Assembly: GCA_023101885.1 (NCBI GenBank)
Contig: JALPQD010000293.1
Location: 43,861 to 107,860 of the forward strand
Length of the DNA stretch: 64,000 bases
From: Typhlomys cinereus
Lineage: Eukaryota; Chordata; Mammalia; Rodentia; Platacanthomyidae
Reading direction: 5' to 3'
Numbering within the stretch: the stretch's first letter is position 1; each line of letters starts with the position of its first letter. Both the position numbers and the translations under genes were made by a program. Of this stretch, positions 47,233 to 57,951 are shown in pieces. The notes under the pieces are model-generated. The model saw only the letters and a program-made list of their open reading frames with translations. It did not search any database and was not told the DNA's origin.

Positions 47233-47242
47233 AGCATATTTT

Positions 47243-47804
47243 TTGAAAGATTTCCTTCAACCATATAAGAGCTTTCCATTATATATTACTATTTTTAAAA
47301 GTTATAGAACAGTATATGTAATTTGTTTTTATTTGTTGAAACGTGTTATATACAAATGTGCATATGATATATGTATGTTTAATTTTAATAAAATCAGTAA
47401 AAAGCATAAATAAAAGTAATTACTTATATAAAAGAAAACAGGTTAGAGGTGGGCAAGCAAGATTTCTTTTAATATGACATGTATGCTTTTAAATTTCTGT
47501 ATATTTAAAAATATCTTAAATAATATTCAATAAAAATAAGGAGTATCTAAAAATTGGGAAAATCTTAAACTATATATCATTAGTAATATAAGCCACTCAG
47601 AAATGAATTTTTTTAGTAACTTCATTGAAACATTATTTTTAGTGTATTGGTTTAGTGAAATGTTTTCTCTAAAAACAGCAAGATCTAAAATTAAATCCTT
47701 CATTCAGCAGTCTAAGCAAGAGGGGCTGTTTTGAAACTGTAGCTGCATCTGTTTACATCTGACTTGTTGACTGTTTTCTGAATCATCACTGGTGTTTACT
47801 GTTT
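47243..47804. other. Unassigned AT-rich stretch
   Basis: Very AT-rich with many short A/T runs. No gene or named repeat. Confidence 0.4.
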
Positions 47805-47890
47805 GTTTTCTTGCTGACAGCCATTTTGAACGGGGTAAGATGGACTCTCAATGCAGTTTTAGTTTATGCATCACTTTTAAAGCATTCCTG
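47805..47890 (-). mobile_element. Short ancient L1 ORF2 fragment, antisense
   Basis: AGCCATTTTGAACGGGGTAAG then GATGGACTCTCAATGCAGTTT parallels the plus-strand reading of copy B at 58415-58480 (GCCATCCTGACAGGGGTGAG, ATGATATCTCAGGG). Strongly diverged. Confidence 0.45.
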
Positions 47891-47988
47891 ACAGAATCCC
47901 TTCATATGGAATGGATCAGCACATTAAGCTACAAGGAAAGTTAGTTATCATAAAAGAATCTGAATGAGGGACACTTGCTATGGAGGTT

Positions 47989-48302
47989 AAACGAATGACA
48001 GATTCAAAATAATTTCGAGCTTGGGTTTTTGGATTTGTTCCCTATGCCACTCTTGGTTCCAGGGCCTGAATCTCACACACCATGGGCTGGGTCTTCCCCA
48101 GTAGCTAGACAATCTTCTTCAGGTTTGCTCTGGGCTTAATTCAACCATCAACTCTCTACTACTGTGCCCAGAGCTCAAACCCTCAGTCAAGTTGATCCTG
48201 GTGCTTAACTATGACAGTAGATAAACAAACGAATGACAGATTCAAAATAATTTCGAGCTTGGGTTTTTGGATTTGTTCCCTATGCCACTCTTGGTTCCAG
48301 GG
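47989..48302. repeat. Perfect 76-bp direct repeat around a 162-bp insert
   Basis: Copies at 47989-48064 and 48227-48302 are identical base for base as far as I can read them. The insert 48065-48226 has no poly-A tail, no SINE head and no LTR ends that I recognise. It contains an inverted repeat, GCTCTGGGC at 48127-48135 and GCCCAGAGC at 48166-48174. Confidence 0.9.
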
Positions 48303-48659
48303 AAAACTGTAAGTCTTAAATATGAGAGTATAGATGGGAGACTGTGCTCTGATTTACTGATGAACACTCTGGGAGCTTCAAGAGAAGTAGCTTAGTCTCA
48401 TTAAATGTCTGTTTTAAAGGCAAATAATCAACAGAAGATTAACTTCCTAAAACCATAAGATAGCGATTTTCCAAAAAGCAGGTTTTTGAAAATTGTCTGC
48501 CCATCTCATTAGCAATTAACACATTTTACTAATATAAATGCAGGTGCTTTAACAAAGCCAAGAGATCAAGATGCTTAAGCTGTGTGAAGTAAAAAGAACA
48601 CCACCAAATAAAACAGACTCGGTGAGGGTATTCAGAAGGGAAAAGAGGAAAGAATAGCA
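48303..48659. other. Unassigned non-coding stretch
   Basis: Spacer between the direct repeat and the GC-rich promoter-like block. Nothing recognised. Confidence 0.4.
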
Positions 48660-49160
48660 GCAAGGGGGCTCCCCAAGTCTGCCTGTGCCGTGACACACTT
48701 ACGTCAGCAGAACTAGCTGCCAGCTAAAGCAGCTAGTGTGGCACTGCCGACTCAGGGAGGCCCTAGCCCGGCTCTTGAATTCAGGACAAGCCTGGACATA
48801 CAGACATGCCCCGGATATGTCCCAACAGAGGACCATGCAGGCGGAAGGGAACAACCAATGGGAAGCGGCTGTCTAACCTGCCCCTGCGATGGACACCTAG
48901 TAAACAGTTAAATGACTGGTGGCTGTCCTCCCGGAGGAGGTATGGCAACACCTGATTGGACCCCAACCCTATATAAGCCCAAATGCCTTTAATGACTCTG
49001 AGTCTGCAGCCAACTTGTCCTCTGCCTGCTGCTTTTCGCCTGACTCCCAGGGTCTGGGTGGTGACCCTGTCGCAGGCTCGTCCATTTGCCTCAAGCCCGC
49101 GAGGCCCCTGCCGTTTCCCCTCTTCCCCCCTGGCTGGCCTGGTGGAGATACAGCAACAAG
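48660..49160 (+). promoter_or_regulatory. LTR-like promoter block (ERV solo LTR or leader)
   Basis: A GC-rich island in AT-rich surroundings. It holds, in + order, a CRE-like TTACGTCA (48699-48706), a CCAAT box (48855-48859), an inverted CCAAT (ATTGG, 48955-48959) and a TATA box CTATATAAG (48969-48977). About 100 bp downstream GGCTCGTCC (49076-49084) resembles part of a proline-tRNA primer-binding site, but the rest of that site does not match. No viral protein sequence follows. It may be a degraded endogenous retroviral LTR; an isolated promoter fragment is the alternative. Boundaries are approximate and no TSD was found. Confidence 0.45.
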
Positions 49161-49883
49161 TTAGAGTCAAATCCTTGGTCAGACAGGAAAGATACCACCA
49201 AAAACAAAGCATAAAAAGGAACAGGAAATCATGTTGTCATCAATAATGATACAATCTATTCTCATGACTTAAGTTGCACAAAATGTCAATTCCCACACAT
49301 GTTAGGCACATAGCAAATACTCTTCAAGAAAAATACATGTTAAAACCAAATGGCTTTTTGTATTGTGTATTGTACATCAATATTTTGTATTTACATTGAT
49401 TTTTGTATTTAAAATGTGCAGTGGAAATATGAACAGGCATGTATGGCAAAAAGAATGCTGCTGCCTGATGAATCACATGACCAGAGGAAGCAGGTGTTTT
49501 AGCATCACTTGAGCACTTGCTGATCACTCATCTAATGAATAATTAAGTTTTTCAACTTGAAAACCATTCATGTGGTTGTATTAGTGTGTATCAAAATAAT
49601 GGGTGGCGGTTATACTTTGTTTCTTTAATTAGTTTTGGTTTCTTTTCTTATTTCACAGGTCAAGTCATCTCTGAAACACAATTACGGACTCCCTCCCTCT
49701 GCATACAATATTTTCATGAAACTTTAGACTGGCAAAATATTTTACAAAGTTAAAACCCCTCTATTATATTTTACATGCCTAGTCTGTTTTACTCATTTTA
49801 CTGTTTATCTTCTTACACCTTTGCATATGATGGATTTGTTGTAGGAAAACGGTCTTTTCGGCTGTGCCATCTGGGTTGCCAAA
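49161..49883. other. Unassigned stretch between two LTR-like blocks
   Basis: AT-rich with no viral gene remnants visible. 49860-49883 read on the minus strand (TTTGGCAACCCAGATGG) could be primer-binding-site-like sequence just downstream of the LTR at 49884. Confidence 0.35.
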
Positions 49884-50490
49884 TGTTGCAGGGACAGGAC
49901 CATCCCAATAGTTGTAGGGTTCTTGTGTTTCAGAGTCGAAGACTGAAACCAGAACACGGTGAGAGGATTAAGATAGAGTTTATTAGAGGAGAGAAAGGTT
50001 GGAACTCATGGACTCCAGATGTGGGGTGCCATGAGGGGCTAGGTGGCCTCCAAGAGAAGCAGGCAGCTGGAAAAGGAACTCATGGCAGCTTGAGTATCAT
50101 GAGGGGCTAGGGCGCCTCCATGAGAAGCAGATATGAAACAGAGCTTATGGCACTAAAAAAGTGCCATGAGGGGCTAGGGAGCCAAAGATGGCTGCCAGGG
50201 CCAGTCATATTTATACACTCGACAAGCCCTGGAAACTGGCTTCCTCCCATTGGTTAATACCCACTGGGCCCCAACCCAGTTGCTCTTGGGCTCCTGTGGG
50301 CTAGAGGTCAAGTCCTTTGATATGTAGAGCTCATTTCCATAATCCTTTCATAGGGAAGTTGGTCATCTTATCTCTGGGAGGAGTCAGTTCCTCTTCAGGG
50401 TGATTCCAGCAATGGGGGATGACCTTCAGGAATTCCAAAGACCTTCACAGACTTGAGAGACCCATCCCAGCATGGCTGCTCTAATCCTGC
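49884..50490 (-). mobile_element. Endogenous-retrovirus-like LTR, antisense
   Basis: On the minus strand: a CCAAT box (complement of ATTGG at 50250), a TATA box TGTATAAATA (complement at 50208-50217), then a transcribed part, an AATAAA signal (complement of 49979-49984), and a terminal GCAACA at 49884, consistent with an LTR 3' end in CA. About 225 bp separate cap region and poly-A signal, holding a tandem repeat of about 68 bp (CCATGAGGGGCTAGG near 50029, 50097, 50164). No gag, pol or env remnant adjoins, so it is probably solo or nearly so. The right boundary is approximate. Confidence 0.65.
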
Positions 50491-51700
50491 CTCAGATTTG
50501 CTTAAACTTGCTTCTATTTCTAATTAAGTGTACAGTTCTATTCAGCGACTATAAGTAATACAAGGGAAGGCTCTGTATTATAGACGCCAATGAAAGGGTT
50601 AATGTATAGAAGAAAAGTTGACATTGCTCTGAAAACATTTGTGACTTCTCAAATATCTAAAAGTTAGTTTTCCAACAAATTCAAGCTGATATACAAAAAT
50701 TCATCGTCAATTTCTTCAAAGTATCTGTGTGTATGAGCTTTTAACACTTTGCATTATGAAAAGTATTTCTAAGTATTTCAAGAATTTTTTTCATATTTCT
50801 AATCCTGTATCCATTTCTCACTTGTAGCCCCTGAAAAATAATGACACTGAGTGTAAATTTCTCAAATATTAGGCCTATTAAGAGAATATGATCAGGCCAT
50901 GTGTTTTCTAGCCTCAGTTTCAAAAAAGTATGAAAACAGGGCTTATAATTAGTGTTGTCTACTCAGCTGAAGAGCTTAAGTCGCTCAGCCCATGAACACA
51001 GTTACAGTAGCTGAACATCTACTCGTTCGACTTAAAGAATCATCATGTCTGTTTAGCAGGATTATATATAGAGAAATGTAACCGTAATTAAGAACAAACC
51101 TCATTTAACTGACACTGACATTGGAGGACACCAGTAAAAAGCAAAATGTGAGTTTGGTAACATGATAGAATTTATCTGGAGGAGACCAGGAAGCCTAAGA
51201 CTCACATATGATAAACTTTAGACAAGGAGAATCAACTGTTTGTGGTTTTTTTCTCTTATCTTTGTTGTGGGTAGGTAAGTTTGTTTTTAAAGTTTGATGA
51301 TAATAACTTTCAGTAAAGGTTTTAGTACTTTAATGCAGACAGGGTGTGGCTCCACGATAAGTCATATATTGATAAAAGAGTGAGTTAATTGCCAAAGGAA
51401 CCTCATTCACAGGGGGGTAATGCTCTCTGCAGCATGTAACCACAATTGCAGGGTTAATATACTCAGTGTTGGACATCACTCTTGCCAGATTGGTCATTAT
51501 AAATGATCTCAGGAAGGTGTCTGTAATTCAGCAGAAAAACCTCAAGTGGGAAACTAGCAAAGTTTACCCAACAAAAGCAACATAATGTATCTTATTGTTA
51601 CTTTAAAGGATCATCAAAGAGCATGAAGAATAACCAATTGTTATTTCACTAGGCTGTGCTACATAGCACCTGAAGGACTTAGTTTGTCTTTATTAATTTT
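50491..51700. other. Unassigned non-coding stretch
   Basis: AT-rich; no gene or named repeat seen. Confidence 0.4.
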
Positions 51701-51710
51701 GAAACACCTC

Positions 51711-52024
51711 TTTTTTGGTTTTTGTTTTATTATTTATTAATTTATTTTTATTATTTATTATTCATGTGTGTATGCATGTGTGCGCGTGTGTGTATGTATG
51801 TGTGTGTGTGTAGAACCATGGACGAATTCGGGAATCACCATGGACCGCCTCCACCTCCTCCTTGTTTACTATGCTCCGGGATTCACAGGCTCCGTCCTAC
51901 CAGGACCAGAAACGCAGGCCGGCCCTGGTTCTGCTCAGCATCTATACCTGGGGTTTAGGATCCGAACTCAGGACCTTCCACCTGCAAGGCAGAGGCTTAA
52001 CCTCTGAGCCACCTTTCCAGTCCC
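51711..52024 (-). repeat. Young tRNA-derived SINE, antisense, with TSD
   Basis: Same subfamily as the copies at 8969, 11979, 28419, 30984 and 32399. The TSD is imperfect: GAAACACCT at 51701-51709 against GAGACACCT at 52025-52033. The tail is a long T/A-rich and TG-rich stretch at 51711-51812. Head (complement of CTGAGCCACCTTTCCAG) and B-box-like GAGTTCGGATCC are intact. Confidence 0.9.
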
Positions 52025-52033
52025 GAGACACCT

Positions 52034-53899
52034 TTTTTTCTGATGTGACCAAGTCCAACTTTTTTCCTTGGCTGTGACAACTGACAGTACTTTTCACTAT
52101 AAGCTATGGAGGCAACACTGCTTGCTGACTGGCTATAAGATAAGTAAGTTATAATCATAAGAAAATGAGAAAGTGTGTTGCCTTTCTCATTGGCATGCAC
52201 AGATTTCTCTTGCTAATAAAAGTTTAAACATGGATAAAGATGATTAGTTATCTATCCATGGCAGTCTGAAATGAAATCTGTTATTTTTTTTGATTTCTGA
52301 TTTAGCCTATAAAGTTATTCAGAAAGCAGGAAAGTAGAAAGTTCCTTCTCTCTACCCAGGCCTCAATTATTCCTTTTCAATTATCTCAAAGGCACAATTC
52401 TATTCTACATTAAATGCCCTAAAGACATAAGATGGACTACAGAATTGTTATACAAATAGGAAATTTATTTACTTTTCCTGTGCTGATATATAGAGTATTC
52501 TTATAAATGCACAAAAACATATTCCCTTAATGGTATACATGTCTACCAGTATTGTAGCAGATATTAGTTATCAATTCACTGATATTGATGCTTTCTCTCT
52601 TGAACTATTTTGATGTTGTTTTCAATAGAAGAGATGGTGTTAGAATGAGCAGCATTTTAACGCTATTCTGAATCATTTTACTAACTTTCAGTCTGAAGGA
52701 ACACATCTCATAAAACGAAAAGACATATTCATACATTAATGGACATAGGTGCATATATTGATTTTCTTTTCTGGTTTTCTCATGCATTAACTAAGAATGG
52801 AAAAAGTAAACGTAACTATTCCCTGATATGCATAATATGTATACAATAACTCTATAATGAGGGACACCTTATTAGTCGACCTCCTAACATGCTCTGGCTT
52901 CACTTATGCCTGTTCATTCCCTCAGTGATTTTTATTTGGAGCTTATGTCCCTGAAGGTCAGCAGGCTTTCTGGCCAAGAAAGCCTTCAGCTACTGACTTC
53001 TCAAGTGGCCATTTAATATGGCTGTGTGATGGTTTGGGATGATTGGATAACTTCAGTTGTAAAAGCCTTGCAGCCAACTATCAGCCACCTCTGGATTCCC
53101 TGTCATTCATTACACCCCTCCCCTTTGCCAGATTGCCCATGTCTGGCTCTGAGCCCAACTCATTAAACCTGAATATTGAAAAGCATGATGATTGCACTTG
53201 AAACTACTTACATTTTAATTTCATATAAAACATCTATGGGCAACCTCACAGCCAGACTTGGCTCAGACAGTATCATAATAATGTACAGCACAGCTAAAAA
53301 GAAGCTCCAATTTCTTCTAATTGGCCTTCATATGAAAATGAGGAGATGGTTTCAGCCCACTAAATTATTCATTTGTACTAAGCATTCTCTAAATTTATTA
53401 CTCCTGGCTGGTCTACAGATTTAAACACAAAATAAACAGTCAAATTTGAACTCCGAAATGTAGCAAATAGAACTGTCTTTGTCACTGGCTGTAAAGAAAC
53501 TTCCATTTTCATAGCTCACTGACAGTGACTATATGTCACCAAGTTTGTTTTGATGAAAAGTTTAACAAATAAAGTGAAAAAAACAGATCTAACTAAACTA
53601 ATATTCAGTACTGTAACTTGAGGACCACATGAGGGTAAGTAATCACGTATTTCTAGCTAATTGCTTCACACATATTCCTATTTTTAACACTTCTGTAGCA
53701 AATTAGACAAGACTACTAAATGTATTCTGGGAGTTATGTCAAAGATCACATATTGCCCCACTTGGTTTTTACACTGCTATTTTTTTATATAAAAAGAGAG
53801 ATAAACTAAAGTAGTAACAAATGTAAAATTAGATGGGAAATATCCTTATTTCTAAAAGCAAAGTTTTAATTTAGTCTTTGTGTTCATGTATTTTTAAAG
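52034..53899. other. Unassigned non-coding stretch
   Basis: No gene or named repeat. A somewhat GC-richer block at 52930-53160 might be an old repeat, but I cannot place it. Confidence 0.4.
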
Positions 53900-53910
53900 T
53901 GATTATTTCA

Positions 53911-54250
53911 CAGGATGGTGTATCACAACAGAGATGGCCAAGGATTTGGTGGAGGAAGATACTGACCATCGTCGATGAGTGCTGCCTACTGTGTTGGAAG
54001 ATTCAAGTGGTGCTGTAGTCTTTATAGCTGGAAGCTGTGGATTTGGTTGGGTTTTTTGGATTGTGTGGGGTCCCTTTGTATTTTTCTCTTTGTGTTTTGT
54101 GAAATGCTCTGTAATGTTACACTTCTGTTTTTGTAGTTTTGGAATTTTGGTTCCCACATAATGTTATGAAATTTACTCCTATTGTAAGATTTTCTTTGAA
54201 GTAATAAAGCTTTATTTCTTTGAAGTAATAAAGTAATAAAAATAAAAATA
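53911..54250 (+). pseudogene. Retroposed 3' end of an unidentified mRNA
   Basis: A processed-pseudogene-like insertion. The 11-bp direct repeat TGATTATTTCA at 53900-53910 and 54251-54261 bounds it. The 3' end has repeated AATAAA signals and an A-rich tail. The start could encode a Gly-rich C-terminus (NRDGQGFGGGRY then TGA near 53963), but this is a guess and the parent gene is not recognised. The rest reads as a T/G-rich 3' UTR. The 19-bp string TTTCTTTGAAGTAATAAAG occurs twice (54191 and 54215). Confidence 0.7.
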
Positions 54251-54261
54251 TGATTATTTCA

Positions 54262-56255
54262 AAAGAGTATTTCTTATTATGGATTTTAAAGTAAATTTTA
54301 AGTTGTTTACAACTAAGTTGTTTATGGCATTTTCACACATGCATATCATACTTTTTTTCCCTAGTCATCCTACCCTCAACTTTAATCACATCTCTCACTT
54401 TCTGACCCGCTTCCTATCCACTGGTTTTTCTTATCATGCAATCATTCTGCTTCTCAATCTTCTCATACTTTACATTCCTTTGGTCTTTGACACAGGTGTT
54501 CTCCTCCTTCTGAGCCTTTTAGTTGGTTCACTCAACACTAAAGATAACTACATGTGATCCCAATGACAAAACAATGAATTACAATAATTGAATATTCACT
54601 ATATCTCATGTATTACGTTTAAAAAAACATTGCTAGGATTAGCAAGCACAACATCTACAACATGCTTATCATATTAATAATATGATAACTAGTTCTTCTT
54701 CATGAGAAGAAACTGATGTCCATGGAATGTAACTTGACAAGTGTCCCAGGAATAGGAAGTCTGTGTTGAAAGCTGATGGGTGACAGATGATGCTTTTCTT
54801 TTTGAACCTTTTGATCAATTTTCTATCCCCTTGATAATAAAACTCAATCCCCTATTTGGCCCTTCAAGCTGTTCTTTCTAACTGCATCTGCCCAAACTCA
54901 GTCTATTAATCTAGAATGGTTTCTTCGATTCCTCTGCCCTGTGAAACACACTAGGACTGAGTCAATTTCCCCTCTGTGCTTTCCTGGCTTACTTGTTTAC
55001 CTCATGGAATCTGTGTCCAAATGCCCGCAGAGAGAAATGACCTCAGTATTCGCTTTAAGACATCATATTGCTTCTACTTCTTAGCTTTATTTTTTAATGT
55101 TTGGATTTACTAGCTCACATTAAGTTATATAACTATAGGTATATTTTTTTCTTCTACCCTATTGAAACTTCAGGAGAGCAGAACTTTTTTCCATTTTGTT
55201 CACTGATGGGTGTCTAGTATCTCACATGGCACATGGAGGATCATTATCTGGTATTTATGGAAGGAAAGGAGAGGAGTGAAGAAAGGAAGCAGACTGGAAT
55301 GGGGATTGAGAGGAAAATCGTGCAGGCAACTTTTTTCCGCAATGAAGAATGCAACTTTACTGTCATTTTTCTGGCTCTTCAATTGACTCCCTGTCTTTTA
55401 TTCACTTTTAAAATACAGCCATTAACCAAGATTTTCTTCTCATAACTCCTTATTGCTTACTTTCCAGAAACATCTCTTCTTTTCCCTTTTTCCTTTCTTC
55501 CTTTTTCCTATATTTAAGCACTGACATTTACATAGATGATTCTGGTCATCTCTGCAGTCATGAAATTATGGTGGTGAGACATTTTGACATTGAAAATTCT
55601 TTCTGCCCTTTGTTAGGTGTAGTAAAGGCCATTGAGCCAAGAATCCATTGACCTTTCCTCTCCTCATTCATTGCTAAGGAACAAATATCACCGAACTTTA
55701 CATTCCAGACTTCAAAGCAAGAGTGGGGTCGGGCACACTGAGTGCTGGATGGACCAGCACTGTTGCAGAGTCCTTATGTTTGCTTTCCTTCTGCCCTCAT
55801 GTAACCTTCAGGAGAAAGATGCTTATTCTTTCACTGTAGGGGCATCCAGTGCCTCTCCCTCCTCTGCTCTGCCCCTGGATACTGAACAGTTTGGACTCTT
55901 GCAGTTGTCTGGTGAGCCCACGTTGCAGTGTCTGGGATAGTCATGGAGCAATATGGATTCCAGCAGGACACATGCACTACAGCCTAACTTCAGCCCCAAC
56001 TCACAGCATTGGATAAATTAAAAAATATAATGAGAGAGAAAAATTAACATGCAATTGGAAAATAAAGGACCTACTTAGCTTTTAGGAATAAAATAGAAAA
56101 CTTAACAATCAAGGGAAAAAATGTTTAAAAAATAGAACTCCACATCAACAACCATGAACCAACAACCAATAAACAGGTTAAAAAAATCTTACAAAAACAG
56201 TTGTTGAAGCACATGATGAAAGATATCATTGTATATGCCTATAAAACATTAGTAT
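54262..56255. other. Unassigned non-coding stretch
   Basis: 2 kb. A pyrimidine-rich block at 54340-54540 could be an old antisense L1 3' end. The 102-codon frame at 55632-55940 lies in a slightly GC-richer patch but has no domain, splice signals or recognised homolog. Confidence 0.4.
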
Positions 56256-56267
56256 TAAAATAAAAAT

Positions 56268-56513
56268 CGGGCTGGAGAGATGGCTCAGGGGTTAAGATTC
56301 TGTCTTGAAAGCATAAGGTCCTGAGTTGGAACACTGTTAGTTGGATCCTAGGAAATTCTAAAACCAAGCAAAAAAGAGGTAGAAGCAATCAACAATGATT
56401 CCCAAAGTTATCATTGATCCTGCACAGGGACATATAGTGCCTTCTGATACACACGTACACACACACGCACACACACACATACACACACACATTCACACAC
56501 ACATCAAATAAAA
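56268..56513 (+). repeat. tRNA-derived SINE, older subfamily, with TSD
   Basis: Head CGGGCTGGAGAGATGGCTCAG with A-box-like TGGCTCAGGGG; body ATGATTCCCAAAGTTATC and CAGGGACATATAGTGCC; CA-rich tail at 56450-56503. The 12-bp AT-rich repeat TAAAATAAAAAT at 56256-56267 and 56514-56525 fits a TSD. Confidence 0.82.
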
Positions 56514-56525
56514 TAAAATAAAAAT

Positions 56526-56876
56526 TATATGATTTTAAAAAAAAACTTTACCACGATGAAAATGATTGCAATTCTATTCCATGGTGTATATATCTTAATT
56601 TAGGTATTTACACGGGAACAACAACACTGATCGCTATCCAGATGTTTCCAAAGAAATGTCCCAGATAATACATACTGTGTCTGAAAGTTCTGATGTTGGA
56701 AATTTTCAGATTTCCCATCAAGCCAAAAACAAGTACACAATGCACAAAAGCAATAGAGAATCAACACTCTTGATTTTGTATTCCTAATTTTCTTACTATT
56801 TCTATTATCAGTGCTCTGTATCAGGTTTCTCACATTCTTTTTAATATTCTAATAAATATTCTCCCAAATACTTGTA
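56526..56876. other. Unassigned non-coding stretch
   Basis: Flank between the SINE and L1 copy B. Nothing recognised. Confidence 0.4.
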
Positions 56877-56883
56877 TTTTTTT

Positions 56884-57951
56884 ATAATATATTTTTATTA
56901 TTATTTCAGCTCATACAAACTTAATAGGTACACCAGTTCCCTCCCTCCCTCCTCCTCCCCCCGAACCCCCTGCTTCCCCTCCCCTCACCCCTCCCGCCCC
57001 ATCCCCCTGTGCCTCCCGTCCCAATTCCCAGAGTCCTTTCTTGTGCATGCCTGACTCTCCTCTGGGCCCTCCTCTCCGATGACGTACAAGGACCCAGTGG
57101 CATTTCCCTGAACCCTTTCCTGTGTTCCCCTTAAGCATAGGAATACTACTGTGGCTGTCAATCCCTTGCCTCCAAGGATCCTGGTGCCTTTGGCAGATGC
57201 TAGACTTTGTGAGGTCAATAGTGTGTTGGACATTGCGCTGGGCATGAAATGTCCAGTTATGATTGCTTCGGCCCTAACTTGTGTGGAGTATCTTGTAATT
57301 CATTGTTCCTCCCATCCTTTTGCTCTTACACTCTTACCGCCCCCTCTTCCGCAAATGTCCCTGAGCTTCAGGATGGGGAGAGATTAGTCTGGCCTAGTTC
57401 TAGATGGTTGATATAGAGTCTCTGAAGTTCTGGATAGTGGTTTGTTGATTTTCTTTTGCAGTTTTGTTGCTCCTGCAATGCCCTTCATTCCATCGTGATG
57501 GACACTGTATGTCACCCCCTGGCTAGAGACAGAAAGCTGTTAAACTGGAGTCTTATTATAAGAGCACATTCAAGGGTAGATGTAATACTTATACCCAAAA
57601 GTGGAATCGCAGGGTCATATGGTATTTGGCAGTGGGAGGGGTCAATCACCCATTTGCAAAATGGTTACTTTTTAATCGGCCGGACTATATGCCCTCCCAT
57701 TCTGGTGAGTTCATAACCCCTTAGTTGGAAATGATCAGGAAAGAATGTCTGTGAACTTAAGCAGGTGTCACATTACTTTCTTGCAGTCCTTGATGGAGGC
57801 CTATTTTCTCTACTGTAACATGGTCACTTCTCTCCTTGTTTCTGGTGTGGCCCTCCAACCCCATCCCTCCTGTTCATAATCCTTGCAATTACTGTAGGTA
57901 ATACATAGATTTACCTATGAGTGTCCCAAGATGGGCAGGGTGGATTTGGTA
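56884..57951 (-). other. L1 copy B 3' UTR
   Basis: Collinear with copy A's 3' UTR. It includes the ORF2-derived duplicate (57591-57627) and a C-rich plus-strand tract at 56940-57010 that is G-rich on the L1 sense strand and could form a G-quadruplex. It shares the terminal TATTAAGTTTGTATGAGCTG with copy A. Confidence 0.85.

Noticed and set aside
48781..49212. 143-codon minus-strand frame
   Set aside because: It lies antisense across the GC-rich promoter-like block. GC-rich DNA lengthens open frames by chance, and no domain or start context is visible.
48660..50490. A single provirus bounded by the two LTR-like blocks
   Set aside because: The two blocks are in opposite orientation, differ in sequence, and enclose no viral gene remnants.
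55632..55940. Candidate exon (102-codon plus-strand frame in GC-richer DNA)
   Set aside because: No recognisable domain, no convincing splice sites at its borders, and no neighbouring exon-like segment.
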